Shown piece after piece: positions 7,756 through 16,794 of a DNA stretch of 64,000 bases; the stretch's first letter is position 1, and each line of letters starts with the position of its first letter. The notes beneath the pieces were generated by a model, which was given only the letters and a program-made list of their open reading frames with translations, searched no databases and was not told the origin of the DNA. The DNA comes from Cyclobacteriaceae bacterium (GTDB lineage: Bacteria; Bacteroidota; Bacteroidia; Cytophagales; Cyclobacteriaceae). Made by a program: the position numbers and the translations under genes. Location of the stretch: positions 248,001 through 312,000 of the forward strand of contig JAEUUC010000010.1 in assembly GCA_016787665.1 (NCBI GenBank), in the 5' to 3' direction.

Positions 7756-8802
7756 ATGAAAACCCAGATTGACGAACTTCTCGAGCGGCCCCACGAAGGC
7801 AGCCTGGTCTATTCGGCCAAAGATTTTAAGCCCAATGTAGACGTGCGTTGGTGTGCGGGCTGTGGCGCTATCTCCGTGCTGTCGCCCTCGCAGCGCCTGA
7901 TGCCCGAGTTGGGTGTGCCCAAAGAAAAAATCGTGTACGTATCCGGAATCGGGTGCTCGGGTCGGTTCCCGTACTATATGGATACGTACGGCTTCCACTC
8001 GATTCACGGCCGTGCCTTGGCTATTGCCAGCGGCCTAAAAATCGCGCGCCCCGATCTGAGCGTTTGGGTCGTTACCGGTGATGGCGACAACATGAGCATC
8101 GGGGGCAATCACTTCATCCACACCTGCCGCAGAAATGTGGACCTCAACATCATGATGTTCAACAACGAAGTATACAGCCTCACCAAAGGGCAGTACTCAC
8201 CCACCTCGCACCGCGGGCAAATCACCAAGTCGTCACCCCTCGGGGTGTTGGACGATCCCTTCAATCCCGTAGCATTGGCCTTAGGTGCGGGGGCTACCTT
8301 CGTGGCCCGCGGGCATGATAAAGACCGCGCACAACTGCAATCGTTACTCAAGCGGGCCTCCGAACACCGGGGCGTCTCGTTCATCGAGATCTATACCAAC
8401 TGCCGTATCTTTAACGATGGTGCCTTTGATTTGTACACCAATGCGGATACGCGCGACAATCACACCGTATTTCTCGAGCACGGCAAGCCATTGATTTTTG
8501 GCAAAGAAAAAAACCGGGGCATTATACTGGATGGTTATACACCCCGCGCGGTGAATCTGGAAGATGGCGATTACTCGGTGAATGATTTGCTCATCCACAA
8601 CGAGAAAGACAGCACACTGGCGTTCATCCTCGCCAACATGACCTACTCCGAGGACCTGCCCCGCCCAATGGGTGTGCTGCAGGCTATCCACCGCGAGCCG
8701 TACGAAGCACGCGTGACTGCCCAGATTGAACATGAAATCGAAACGAAAGGCGAAGGCGACCTGGAGAAATTGCTGATGGGAGAAAGTAGTTGGGTGGTTT
8801 AG
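7756..8802 (+). CDS. korB: 2-oxoglutarate:ferredoxin oxidoreductase subunit beta
   Basis: A 348-residue thiamine-diphosphate subunit. WCAGCG near residue 33 and the Cys of GIGCSGRFPYY supply ligands of the single [4Fe-4S] cluster. VVTGDGDNMSIGGNHFIH holds the GDG motif that binds Mg-thiamine diphosphate, and FNNEVYSLTKGQYSPTS is typical of beta chains. It partners KorA. The ATG at 7756 lies a few bases after the stop of a spurious frame through the intergenic repeat. Next comes a PLP enzyme gene 25 bases downstream, possibly co-transcribed. Confidence 0.88.
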   Translation: MKTQIDELLERPHEGSLVYSAKDFKPNVDVRWCAGCGAISVLSPSQRLMPELGVPKEKIVYVSGIGCSGRFPYYMDTYGFHSIHGRALAIASGLKIARPDLSVWVVTGDGDNMSIGGNHFIHTCRRNVDLNIMMFNNEVYSLTKGQYSPTSHRGQITKSSPLGVLDDPFNPVALALGAGATFVARGHDKDRAQLQSLLKRASEHRGVSFIEIYTNCRIFNDGAFDLYTNADTRDNHTVFLEHGKPLIFGKEKNRGIILDGYTPRAVNLEDGDYSVNDLLIHNEKDSTLAFILANMTYSEDLPRPMGVLQAIHREPYEARVTAQIEHEIETKGEGDLEKLLMGESSWVV

Positions 8803-8827
8803 GTTTTACAGAAAAGTCCTGCTAGCC

Positions 8828-10048
8828 ATGAAGGCGAATTTCAATCCTGCGCGAAACATACAGAACCTGCAGTTCTTCGGTGAATTTGGCGGAGTAAACC
8901 CATCCATCGAAGATTCTTCCACGTTCACCTTCCTCAAGGCGCAGCGCATGGAGGAGTTGTTTGAGAAAGAGTTGGAAGGCTGCTACCTCTACTCGCGTCA
9001 CTGGAATCCCACGAACCATTACCTGAGTGAAGCATTAGCCCGGATGGAGAACACCGAAAGCGCCATGGTCACCGCTTCGGGCATGGCGGCCATCACCTCC
9101 ACGCTGCTTCAGTTGTGCAGCGCAGGCGATGAAATTGTCTCCAGCCGCATGGTCTATGGAGGCACATACGCTTTCCTGAAAAACATAGCACCTCGCTTCG
9201 GCATTCACACCCGGTTTGTAGACATTACACGACCGGACGTGGTAGAAGAAGCCATCACCCCGCGCACCAAAGTATTGTACTGCGAGTCGATGAGCAACCC
9301 GTTGCTGGAAGTCACTGACATTCCCGCCCTGGCCTTGCTGGCCAGGCGTCATCGCCTTCAACTGGTGGTGGACAACACCTTTACACCAATGATTATTTCA
9401 CCGGCCAACCTCGGGGCGGATGTGGTGATTCACAGTTTGACCAAGTTCATCAACGGCACCAGTGATACGGTGGCCGGTGTGATTTGCGCCCGGCACGAGT
9501 TGATTCACCAGTTAAGTGATGTCCACAGCGGCACCGTTATGCTATTAGGACCGGTAATGGACTCCGTGCGTGCGGCCTCGGTGCTGAAAAATCTACATAG
9601 CCTTCATGTGCGCATCAAACAGCACAGCGCCAACGCAGCCTTTCTTGCTCAGCGTTTTTTGGAATACGGAGTCAAAGTGCGCTACCCCGGGTTGACCAGA
9701 CATCCGCAACACGAGCTGATGAAGCAAATGATGAATGGCGATTTTGGTTTCGGGGGCATGATCGTATTGAACCTCGATACGAAAGAGCGCGCATATACCT
9801 TAATGGAAAAAATGCAACAGGCCAATCTGGGTTATTTGGCCGTAAGTCTCGGATTTTATAAAACCTTGTTCAGTTCGCCAGGGTCGAGCACTTCCTCGGA
9901 GATTCCACAGGAGGAGCGCAAAGCGATGGGGCTCACAGACGGGCTGGTGCGCATGAGCATTGGGCTGGATGAGGCGATGCCTGACACCTGGGCGCGCCTG
10001 AAGCCCTGCCTGGACGAGGTAGAGAAAATGAGGGTGGTTGTTGAGTAA
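8828..10048 (+). CDS. Cys/Met metabolism PLP-dependent enzyme (methionine gamma-lyase or gamma-synthase like)
   Basis: A 406-residue fold-type I PLP enzyme. ASGMAAI (phosphate-binding turn), CESMSNPLLEVTDI, VVDNTFTPM (Asp pairing with the pyridine nitrogen) and HSLTKFINGTSDTVAG (Schiff-base Lys) are all present and in order. The family includes cystathionine gamma-synthase, cystathionine gamma- and beta-lyases, O-acetylhomoserine sulfhydrylase and methionine gamma-lyase. A methionine gamma-lyase would yield 2-oxobutyrate, ammonia and methanethiol, and 2-oxobutyrate is a possible substrate for the nearby 2-oxoacid oxidoreductases, but this is only suggestive. It lies 25 bases after korB and 30 before the KAS III-like gene. 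Confidence 0.75.
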   Translation: MKANFNPARNIQNLQFFGEFGGVNPSIEDSSTFTFLKAQRMEELFEKELEGCYLYSRHWNPTNHYLSEALARMENTESAMVTASGMAAITSTLLQLCSAGDEIVSSRMVYGGTYAFLKNIAPRFGIHTRFVDITRPDVVEEAITPRTKVLYCESMSNPLLEVTDIPALALLARRHRLQLVVDNTFTPMIISPANLGADVVIHSLTKFINGTSDTVAGVICARHELIHQLSDVHSGTVMLLGPVMDSVRAASVLKNLHSLHVRIKQHSANAAFLAQRFLEYGVKVRYPGLTRHPQHELMKQMMNGDFGFGGMIVLNLDTKERAYTLMEKMQQANLGYLAVSLGFYKTLFSSPGSSTSSEIPQEERKAMGLTDGLVRMSIGLDEAMPDTWARLKPCLDEVEKMRVVVE

Positions 10049-10078
10049 CTTCCACTACCTTCACATTAATAACATCCT

Positions 10079-11149
10079 ATGTTCACCTCTCAGATCATCG
10101 GCACAGGCAGCTATATTCCTGAAGTAGTCATTCCCAACAGTGACTTTCTGCATCACAAGTTTTACGAGCGCGAAGGCGTGCCCGCCAACAAGACTAATGA
10201 AAGCATCATTGAAAAGTTTTCCGAGATCACGGGCATTACCGAGAGGCGATATGCACGGCCAGATCAGAATACATCCGACCTGGGTGCCTTGGCGGCAGAA
10301 GCAGCGATTGCCAATGCCGGTGTAGATCGGGAAACGCTTGACTATATTATTGCAGCTCACAACTTTGGTGAGGTGAGCCCACAGAGCAATCGCTCCAATT
10401 TTCTTCCTTCGATCGGGTCGCGCATCAAGGCCAAACTGAAAATCGAAAACCCGGATTGCGTAGCCTACGATGTGCCCTTTGGATGCCCGGGGTGGGTGGA
10501 GGCACTGATACACGCCAACTATTTCATCCGTTCGGGCGATGCCAAGCGCTGCCTCGTAGTTGGGGCCGAAACCTTATCACGGATTATTGATCCGTACGAT
10601 CGTGATTCCATGATCTACAGCGATGGAGCCGGAGCGGCAGTAGTGCAGGCCACCGAAGTGGGCCACAAAGGTATCCTCGCCCACAAAACACAAACCTACG
10701 CTCACCACCATGCCCTGTTGCTCAGCCTGGGCCCGTCCTTTGTTAAAGAACCCGATACTCAAGAGCATCTGTTTCTTAAAATGAACGGCCGCAAGGTGTA
10801 TGAATTTGCCTTGAGCTATGTGCCCCTGGCAATCAAAGCGGCTATCGACAAGGCGGGGGTTCCGATCACCAAAATCAGAAAAGTACTGATCCATCAAGCC
10901 AACCATAAAATGGATGAAGCCATTTTACAGCGCTTGTGTAAACTGTATCACCTGGACACTGTACCTGCGGGCATCATGCCGATGACCATCAGCTGGTTGG
11001 GTAATAGCTCGGTGGCGACTATCCCCACCATGCTGGATCTGATTCTGCGCCATCAGCTAAAGGACCATCGGATTCTAGAGGGCGATACGGTAGTCTTTGC
11101 TTCCGTAGGTGCAGGAATGAATATCAATGCCATTGTGTATCGGTTTTAG
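10079..11149 (+). CDS. 3-oxoacyl-ACP synthase III (FabH)-like protein
   Basis: A 356-residue thiolase-fold enzyme. The catalytic Cys is in DVPFGCPGWVEALI, the His in VLIHQANHKMDE, and the Asn in SWLGNSSVATIPTML, so the KAS III Cys-His-Asn triad is complete. It should condense an acyl-CoA with malonyl-ACP, or carry out a related acyl transfer. It may or may not be the housekeeping FabH: fatty-acid genes are absent from the neighbourhood, so a specialised role (branched or aryl-polyene-like lipid, or acyl transfer) is possible. It is the last plus-strand gene before a hairpin and the opposing rnf operon. Confidence 0.8.
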   Translation: MFTSQIIGTGSYIPEVVIPNSDFLHHKFYEREGVPANKTNESIIEKFSEITGITERRYARPDQNTSDLGALAAEAAIANAGVDRETLDYIIAAHNFGEVSPQSNRSNFLPSIGSRIKAKLKIENPDCVAYDVPFGCPGWVEALIHANYFIRSGDAKRCLVVGAETLSRIIDPYDRDSMIYSDGAGAAVVQATEVGHKGILAHKTQTYAHHHALLLSLGPSFVKEPDTQEHLFLKMNGRKVYEFALSYVPLAIKAAIDKAGVPITKIRKVLIHQANHKMDEAILQRLCKLYHLDTVPAGIMPMTISWLGNSSVATIPTMLDLILRHQLKDHRILEGDTVVFASVGAGMNINAIVYRF

Positions 11150-11162
11150 CGGAAGGGGCACA

Positions 11163-11193
11163 GGTCTACGGCCGCTCACCGGAGACCGTTTTT
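11163..11193 (+). terminator. Probable intrinsic terminator after the KAS III-like gene
   Basis: GGTCT (11163-11167) pairs with AGACC (11183-11187). CGG and CCG extend the stem past one mismatch, and GTTTTT follows. It sits 14 bases after the stop codon, in the right place to end korA-korB-PLP-KAS transcription before the convergent rnf operon. Confidence 0.5.
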
Positions 11194-11282
11194 ACATTAT
11201 GTTTTCTTACGGTTGTCCCGAAGCCGGAGAACGATGGTGGAACTAATCTTCTGTTGAACCGGGTCCTCCAAGGACGATGTGT

Positions 11283-11858
11283 TTACACCAACCCGGCAAA
11301 CCCCATAAAGGCCATCGCTAAAATGCCGGCTGTGATCAGCGCAGCGGGTGTGCCCTTCATCCAGGCAGGTATACCCTCGGCCATGTCCATTTGCTCGCGA
11401 ATGCTGCTGAAGATGACAATGGCCAATGTGAATCCAACTGAATTGCCAACGGCAAAAACAACACTCTTCAACAAGTTGAAATCATTTTGCACCACCAAAA
11501 TGGCCACACCCAGAATAGTACAATTGGTGGTGATCAGCGGCAGGTAAACCCCCAGCGCCTGATACAACTCGGGACTCACTTTCTTCATCACAATCTCTAC
11601 CACCTGCACCAAAAACGCGATCACTAATATGTACGTGACGGTTTGCAGATAGGCCAGATCCAGCGGCAGCAACAGGTAGGTATACACGAGCCAAGTGAAT
11701 ACGGTTGAGATGGTCATCACAAAAATGACGGCTACGCCCATGCCCAGCGCGGTAGAAGATGATTTCGATACACCGAGGAACGGACAAATGCCCAGGAACT
11801 TCGCCAACACAATGTTGTTGATCAGAACCGTGGAGATGAGGAGGATGACGTATTCCAT
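11283..11858 (-). CDS. rnfA: Rnf electron transport complex subunit RnfA
   Basis: A 191-residue inner-membrane protein with about six transmembrane helices. The opening block after MEYVILLISTVLINNIVLAKF includes GICPFLGVS, and LITTNCTILGVAIL follows; both are RnfA/RsxA signatures, and their Cys residues coordinate an intramembrane Fe-S cluster with RnfE. It is the last gene of the nifJ-to-rnfA run and begins 3 bases after rnfE ends. Rnf couples electron flow between reduced ferredoxin or flavodoxin and NAD to Na+ or H+ translocation, in either direction. Confidence 0.93.
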   Translation of the reverse strand: MEYVILLISTVLINNIVLAKFLGICPFLGVSKSSSTALGMGVAVIFVMTISTVFTWLVYTYLLLPLDLAYLQTVTYILVIAFLVQVVEIVMKKVSPELYQALGVYLPLITTNCTILGVAILVVQNDFNLLKSVVFAVGNSVGFTLAIVIFSSIREQMDMAEGIPAWMKGTPAALITAGILAMAFMGFAGLV

Positions 11859-11861
11859 AAG

Positions 11862-12461
11862 TCAGGCTTTTTTCTTCTTCAACCCGTTCATGATGGCGAT
11901 GATAAACCCAAGCGTGATAAACGCCCCGGGGGCGAGCACGAAGACGAGCATGCCATCGCTTTCGCTGAACTTCAGGCCGAACCACGAGAGCGAACCGAGA
12001 ACCTCACGCGCAGACCCCAACAGTAAAAGTGCCAGGGTGAAGCCAAGGCCCATCCCTAATCCATCCACCACGCTTGCACCCACCGAATAGCGCGAAGCAA
12101 AAGCCTCCGCGCGACCCAACACAATGCAATTCACCACAATCAGCGGAATAAACAATCCCAACTGCTCAAAGAGAGCAGGTGTATAGGCTTCCATCAGCAG
12201 TTGCACCACCGTTACAAAGGCAGCGATGATCACGATGAAGGAGGGGATGCGAACCTTATCGGGTATCACATTCTTCACGAGCGAGATCACGAGGTTTGAC
12301 ATCACCAACACAAACAACGTGGCCAGTCCCATGCCAATGGCATTGGTAGCCGAAGAGGTAACGCCCAGCGTAGGGCAACAGCCCAGGAGCAACACGAGTA
12401 CAGGGTTCTCGCGCACGAGCCCTTTAAGAAAATTCTCTTTGGTACTAATGGTCTTTTCCAT
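11862..12461 (-). CDS. rnfE: Rnf electron transport complex subunit RnfE
   Basis: A 199-residue polytopic membrane protein paralogous to Rnf[22 protein letters not shown] and [17 protein letters not shown] are the RnfE/RsxE hallmarks, with the Cys residues for the cluster shared with RnfA. The open frame extends six codons upstream to 12479, but ATG 12461 (MEKTIST) looks like the start. It overlaps the rnfG stop by 17 bases. The C-terminal Lys run (NGLKKKKA) is cytoplasmic by the positive-inside rule. Confidence 0.92.
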   Translation of the reverse strand: MEKTISTKENFLKGLVRENPVLVLLLGCCPTLGVTSSATNAIGMGLATLFVLVMSNLVISLVKNVIPDKVRIPSFIVIIAAFVTVVQLLMEAYTPALFEQLGLFIPLIVVNCIVLGRAEAFASRYSVGASVVDGLGMGLGFTLALLLLGSAREVLGSLSWFGLKFSESDGMLVFVLAPGAFITLGFIIAIMNGLKKKKA

Positions 12462-13020
12462 ACGCCTGATAACTGTCACTTGCCAATTTTACCGCTTCAC
12501 TAAATGCCCGTGAACTGATGGTGGCCCCCGAAATGGCATCAACGGAGCCGCCATCTTTTTTCACGCGCAAGTCGGTAGCCGCGGGATTGGCATTCAAAAA
12601 TTGATGTAGAAATTTTTCACTGGTCATCTTGGAACCCAGCCCAGGGGTTTCTTTATGTTCAATCACCACGATGTTGCGTATGGTGCCCGCAGTGTCCAGA
12701 CCCACCATGAGCCAGATGTCACCACTGTAGCCTTTCGATGATTTGGTTTTGATGGCGACACCCATAGATATACCGCCTCTCTTTCCCGGAAAACACTCCA
12801 GGCTATCTCCACTGGCCGTGGGTAGGAAAAATTTTTCTTCCACAGGATTGTTATCATAGCCGCTCATGACCGACTCAATCGCCTTCAGTTGCGTGGCCAG
12901 GCGCGCTTGCGCAATCGGCTCCTTCGTCCACTGGTACACAAACCCCAGCGCCACGGCCGAGACCGCAGTAACCACCACCAGCGTGATGACCATGTTTGGG
13001 AATGTGGATGGTTTGGACAT
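12445..13020 (-). CDS. rnfG: Rnf electron transport complex subunit RnfG (covalent FMN)
   Basis: A 191-residue protein with one N-terminal transmembrane helix (about residues 9-30) and a periplasmic FMN-binding domain. [13 protein letters not shown] contains the Ser-Gly-Ala-Thr motif whose Thr carries FMN by a phosphoester bond, a modification made by ApbE (not in this window). ETPGLGSKM is the other conserved block. It is separated from rnfD by 108 bases, the largest gap within the rnf genes, which is bounded by an inverted repeat. Confidence 0.93.
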   Translation of the reverse strand: MSKPSTFPNMVITLVVVTAVSAVALGFVYQWTKEPIAQARLATQLKAIESVMSGYDNNPVEEKFFLPTASGDSLECFPGKRGGISMGVAIKTKSSKGYSGDIWLMVGLDTAGTIRNIVVIEHKETPGLGSKMTSEKFLHQFLNANPAATDLRVKKDGGSVDAISGATISSRAFSEAVKLASDSYQAYGKDH

Positions 13021-13022
13021 GT

Positions 13023-13131
13023 TAGTTAATGGTTGTTAGTGCTCATGTATAGTTAGTACATCATTTCATAAAGGCTACAGGTTGTGGTGACGCTGGCGTA
13101 CCGACAACTAAAGACTAACAACCACCAACTA
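13023..13131. repeat. Inverted repeat between rnfD and rnfG
   Basis: Arms TAGTTAATGGTTGTTAGT (13023-13040) and ACTAACAACCACCAACTA (13114-13131) are complementary at 16 of 18 positions, separated by 73 bases. The right arm overlaps the rnfD stop codon. The arms resemble the CTAACAAC tract at about 5498-5530. It could form a hairpin in the operon mRNA that tunes rnfGEA relative to rnfBCD, or be a mobile-repeat remnant. Confidence 0.6.
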
Positions 13132-14118
13132 TTTCTTCCGTCCATATCTCACCGGCTTCAAATACGTGTTGATCAGCGGCACAAAAGCATTCATAATCAA
13201 AATCGCGAATGAGACACCTTCCGGATAGGCGCCAAACAAACGAATCAAAACCGTGAGCACGCCACAGCCGATCGCAAACACGATCATACCTTTATGCGAT
13301 ACGGGTGACGTCACATAATCAGTCGCCATGAAAATCGCGCCCAGCATCACACCGCCCGTCAGCACATGAAACAAAGGCGAGGCAAATCGGGTCGGGTCGA
13401 TGAACCAGAAGATGCCCGTCATCACAAACACGGTGGCGATCATGGTTACCGGAATGTGCCACGTGATGATTTTTCGATACAGCATGTACCCCAATCCAAT
13501 CAACAAGGCAAAGGCCGACATCTCGCCCAGTGATCCCCCCTGAAAGCCAAAAAAGAAATCGGTGTACGAGGGCATTTGCGGCATGAGCGCTGGTACGGTT
13601 TCCCCGGCCCGCAGACCATCTTTCAAAATACCCAGTGGCGTTGCACCTGTAGTTCCATCCAGCGACCAGGTGGCCACGGCCTGCGGCCAGCTCGTCATCT
13701 CCACCGGAAATGACAACAGCAAAAACACACGACCGACTAACGCGGGGTTAAACGGATTGTTGCCCAACCCGCCAAAACTCATTTTGCCAATGCCCACCGA
13801 AACCAAACTGCCGATGAGAATGATGTGCCACGGCAAGTTGCTGGGCACATTGAAGGCGAGCAACATACCGGTAATCACCGCGCTGCCGTCCGCGATAGAA
13901 GGCTCACGCTTCAATAGGTACTTACAAATAATCCACTCGGCACCGGCACAAAACAAAATCGACAAACCGGTAACGTATACCGCGCCCAGTCCGAAGTTGT
14001 ACACACTAACCAATAACGCGGGCACCATGGCGATGATCACCCCGCGCATCACCTGTGGAATGGTCAATTCCGTGTGGATGTGAGGCGAGGGCGCAACGGT
14101 TAACAGCGACTGGCTCAT
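13129..14118 (-). CDS. rnfD: Rnf electron transport complex subunit RnfD (covalent FMN)
   Basis: A 329-residue polytopic membrane protein. SLDGTTGATPLGIL carries the Thr-Gly-Ala-Thr FMN attachment motif on a periplasmic loop. FGGLGNNPFNPALVGRVFLL and MATDYVTSPVSHKGM are conserved RnfD/NqrB blocks. Its ATG overlaps the rnfC stop by four bases (ATGA), indicating coupled translation. RnfD and RnfG pass electrons through flavins in the membrane and periplasm. Confidence 0.93.
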   Translation of the reverse strand: MSQSLLTVAPSPHIHTELTIPQVMRGVIIAMVPALLVSVYNFGLGAVYVTGLSILFCAGAEWIICKYLLKREPSIADGSAVITGMLLAFNVPSNLPWHIILIGSLVSVGIGKMSFGGLGNNPFNPALVGRVFLLLSFPVEMTSWPQAVATWSLDGTTGATPLGILKDGLRAGETVPALMPQMPSYTDFFFGFQGGSLGEMSAFALLIGLGYMLYRKIITWHIPVTMIATVFVMTGIFWFIDPTRFASPLFHVLTGGVMLGAIFMATDYVTSPVSHKGMIVFAIGCGVLTVLIRLFGAYPEGVSFAILIMNAFVPLINTYLKPVRYGRKK

Positions 14119-15455
14119 TTCAATTTCTTCACTTTCGTTTTGCTAAGTCGGATGTAATCGAGAATGGGTCGATTGGAGGGACATACAAAAGAGCACGAGC
14201 CGCACTCAATGCAATCGAGCACGTTTTCGCGTTTTGATTTCTCGGATTGCCCCGCTTTACTCAACAGCAACAAGCGGTAGGGCTCCAATCCCATCGGGCA
14301 CGCCTCAATGCATTTGCCGCAATGCACGCAGTTATATTCTTCCGCGCGTTTGGTTTCCGCTTGCGCAATCATCAAAATACCGGATGTGCCTTTTGCCACC
14401 GGCACCTCCAAATCCGCAATGGCTTTGCCCATCATCGGCCCACCGGAAACTACTTTGCCTGTACTTTCCGGTAACCCGCCTGCTGCGGTAATCAACTCGA
14501 TAACAGGCGTGCCGATGCGCACCCAGAAATTGGACGGCTGCTTCACATCTTTGCCGGTCACGGTTACCACGCGTTCGACCAACGGCTTATTTTTTTGCAC
14601 CGCTTCGTAAATGGCGAACGTGGTGCCCACGTTGTGCACAATCACGCCCACATCCGCGGGTAAGCCACCGGAGGGCACTTCGCGATCCAGCACAGCCTGG
14701 ATCAACTGCTTCTCCCCGCCTTGCGGGTATTGTACTTCCAATGGTTGTACTTCGATTTGTTTGTCCTCGCGCAGCCATTCGTCAAACAATTCAATCGCAT
14801 CGTGCTTGTTGTCTTCGATGCCGATGATGGCACGCGACACGCCCAAGGCCCTCATTAAGATGCGAACACCGACAATAATCTCGCGTGGTTTCTCCAACAT
14901 CAGGCGGTGGTCGGCTGTGAGGTAAGGTTCGCATTCTACTCCATTAATGATGAGCGTATCAATGGTCTTGCCTTCCGGCACTTTGATCTTGGCATGCGAA
15001 GGAAAACCGGCACCGCCCATACCCACCACGCCTGCTTCCATCACGCGTGCCACAATTTCGTCCCGCGAAAGCGAAATCCCCTCCACTAGTGTATCGGTTC
15101 GATCGATAGTCTCCAGCCAATCATCACCCTTCACGCGGATGTTCACAGCGAGATGTTTGAAGCCCGAGCTGTCCATCACTTCCTCAATGATGCCAATGCG
15201 CCCGGAACACGAGGCGTGGATGTTGGACGAAATGAATCCCTCGTGCTGGGCAATCACCTGCCCGACTCTCACGGTGTCGCCACGCTGCACCACTACTTTC
15301 GCAGGAGCGCCAATGTGTTGAATGATCGGAATGGTTACCTGTTTGGGTAACGGCAACTGTGCCAGCGGTGCAGAAGCCGACAACTTGTTGTCCTGCGGAT
15401 GCACGCCTCCGAGCCGGAAGGTTTTTAGTTCTTTATGGAAAGCGCGGTTTTTCAT
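14115..15455 (-). CDS. rnfC: Rnf electron transport complex subunit RnfC
   Basis: A 446-residue peripheral subunit containing the NADH/FMN site: a barrel-sandwich N-terminal part, GMGGAGFPSHAKI (Gly-rich nucleotide-binding loop), and INGVECEPYLTADHRLM. Near the C terminus two [4Fe-4S] sites, CVHCGKCIEACP and CIECGSCSFVCP, are complete. It ends soon after the second cluster, without the long repetitive tail of the gamma-proteobacterial proteins. It overlaps rnfB upstream and rnfD downstream by ATGA junctions. Confidence 0.93.
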   Translation of the reverse strand: MKNRAFHKELKTFRLGGVHPQDNKLSASAPLAQLPLPKQVTIPIIQHIGAPAKVVVQRGDTVRVGQVIAQHEGFISSNIHASCSGRIGIIEEVMDSSGFKHLAVNIRVKGDDWLETIDRTDTLVEGISLSRDEIVARVMEAGVVGMGGAGFPSHAKIKVPEGKTIDTLIINGVECEPYLTADHRLMLEKPREIIVGVRILMRALGVSRAIIGIEDNKHDAIELFDEWLREDKQIEVQPLEVQYPQGGEKQLIQAVLDREVPSGGLPADVGVIVHNVGTTFAIYEAVQKNKPLVERVVTVTGKDVKQPSNFWVRIGTPVIELITAAGGLPESTGKVVSGGPMMGKAIADLEVPVAKGTSGILMIAQAETKRAEEYNCVHCGKCIEACPMGLEPYRLLLLSKAGQSEKSKRENVLDCIECGSCSFVCPSNRPILDYIRLSKTKVKKLK

Positions 15456-16387
15456 ACCGTTGGTTCAGGATTGTTGTTGGCTGTTGCTTGTGCTTTTTCC
15501 TCCTCGCGCTTCTTACGTTCGCGTTCCTCGCGCTTTTGCCGGTGCTCGCTGGCCTGTTGTAGCTTCTCAGGTGAAAAATTCGTGGCGACTATGTTGCGCA
15601 CATCGCATGTGTCGATGCACTCCGCGCACAGTTTACACTTGTCAGGATCAATCGTGGCCAGGTTGTGATCAATGGTGATTGCCTCGTAGCGGCATGCCTC
15701 TGCGCATTTGGCGCATCCGCTGCAGGCTACGGCACATTCCTTGCGTGCCGTGCTTCCCTTTTCTTCGTTCAGGCATGCCACATAAATGCGCTGGTTTTTC
15801 TTGCCTTTCGGCCACAGTTCCAGAATATCTTTCGGGCATGATTTTACGCACGCATTGCAAGCGGTGCATTTGTCTTCGATGATCACCGGCAAGCCCGTCT
15901 TCTCGTCCATGTACATGGCTTCAAAGTCGCAGGCCACTACGCAGTCGCCCATGCCGAGGCAGCCGTAGGCGCAGCCGGTGTCGCCACTGTAAAGTTGTGC
16001 GGCAATGGCGCAACTGGGCGCTCCATCGTACACATTGGTTTTCTTGCGGTACTCAAACGAACCCGAGCAACGGACCACCGCGATGTATGGATCTTTCTCT
16101 ACGGCTTTCACCCCCAGCACCTCCGCCACCTGTTTCATCACGGGGTTGCCCCCTACCGGGCAGTGCAGCACACTCAGGTCGCCCGACTTCACCACCGCTT
16201 CCGCGAACGCGTGACAACCGGGCTGACCGCAACCACCACAGTTGGTGTTGGGCAATACCGCCTCTACACGCGCAATGCGCTCATCTTCCGTCACATGAAA
16301 CTTTTTCGAGACGTAGTACAATACCACGGCCGCCAGCAACCCAATGCCCGTCAAACTCAAAACCGTGTAGATGACTACATCATTCAT
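15452..16387 (-). CDS. rnfB: Rnf electron transport complex subunit RnfB
   Basis: A 311-residue ferredoxin-accepting subunit. An N-terminal transmembrane helix (about 5-26) is followed by a four-Cys domain starting NCGGCGQPGCHAF and ending at the Cys of VLHCPVGG. Further ferredoxin-type clusters follow: CAYGCLGMGDCVVAC, CTACNACVKSCP, CSGCAKCAEAC and CKLCAECIDTC. The tail is a charged, Arg/Glu-rich stretch. It is the entry point for electrons from reduced ferredoxin or flavodoxin. It is coupled by ATGA to rseC upstream and rnfC downstream. Confidence 0.93.
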   Translation of the reverse strand: MNDVVIYTVLSLTGIGLLAAVVLYYVSKKFHVTEDERIARVEAVLPNTNCGGCGQPGCHAFAEAVVKSGDLSVLHCPVGGNPVMKQVAEVLGVKAVEKDPYIAVVRCSGSFEYRKKTNVYDGAPSCAIAAQLYSGDTGCAYGCLGMGDCVVACDFEAMYMDEKTGLPVIIEDKCTACNACVKSCPKDILELWPKGKKNQRIYVACLNEEKGSTARKECAVACSGCAKCAEACRYEAITIDHNLATIDPDKCKLCAECIDTCDVRNIVATNFSPEKLQQASEHRQKREERERKKREEEKAQATANNNPEPTV

Positions 16388-16794
16388 ATCGCTCGCACCG
16401 AAAGGTGAATTTTATTTTTCCAGTTTTTCTGCGTTAGGGAGAGCACCAGATAGTACGGCACGAGGGCCAGCAGCGCCCCCGCTCCCGCTACGCCTTCATT
16501 CACGCCAGTCGCCAATGCGACCAACAACAGCATGATTAGCAACAATGACGGCAACCCATAAAACAAGGCGATGGCACGCCAACCACTACGGTCGCTCACT
16601 TCTACCCACACCTTTTGGCCCGCAGTCAACCGCTCTTCGTGTGCATGTACCTCTACGATGCGTTCATCGTTGGAATCCCAACACAAGCCACGGTGGCAAA
16701 CGGCACAACCCTCGGGGTCGGCCAGGCGGATCTGCCACTTGCCGTTCTCGTGCGATTGCACAGTGCCCAAATGCCGGTTAACGTGCGGATTCAT
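16384..16794 (-). CDS. rseC: RseC/SoxR-reducing system family protein
   Basis: A 136-residue inner-membrane protein. The N-terminal soluble part has a cysteine cluster (GCAVCHRGLC, about residues 29-38) and a beta-rich region up to VEVSDRSGW. Two transmembrane helices follow at about 74-92 and 100-118. In enterobacteria RseC works with the Rsx (Rnf) complex to keep SoxR reduced. Here it is directly upstream of rnfB and overlaps it by ATGA, which supports the same partnership. It also overlaps the upstream unknown gene by 17 bases. No soxR is visible in the window. Confidence 0.8.
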   Translation of the reverse strand: MNPHVNRHLGTVQSHENGKWQIRLADPEGCAVCHRGLCWDSNDERIVEVHAHEERLTAGQKVWVEVSDRSGWRAIALFYGLPSLLLIMLLLVALATGVNEGVAGAGALLALVPYYLVLSLTQKNWKNKIHLSVRAI

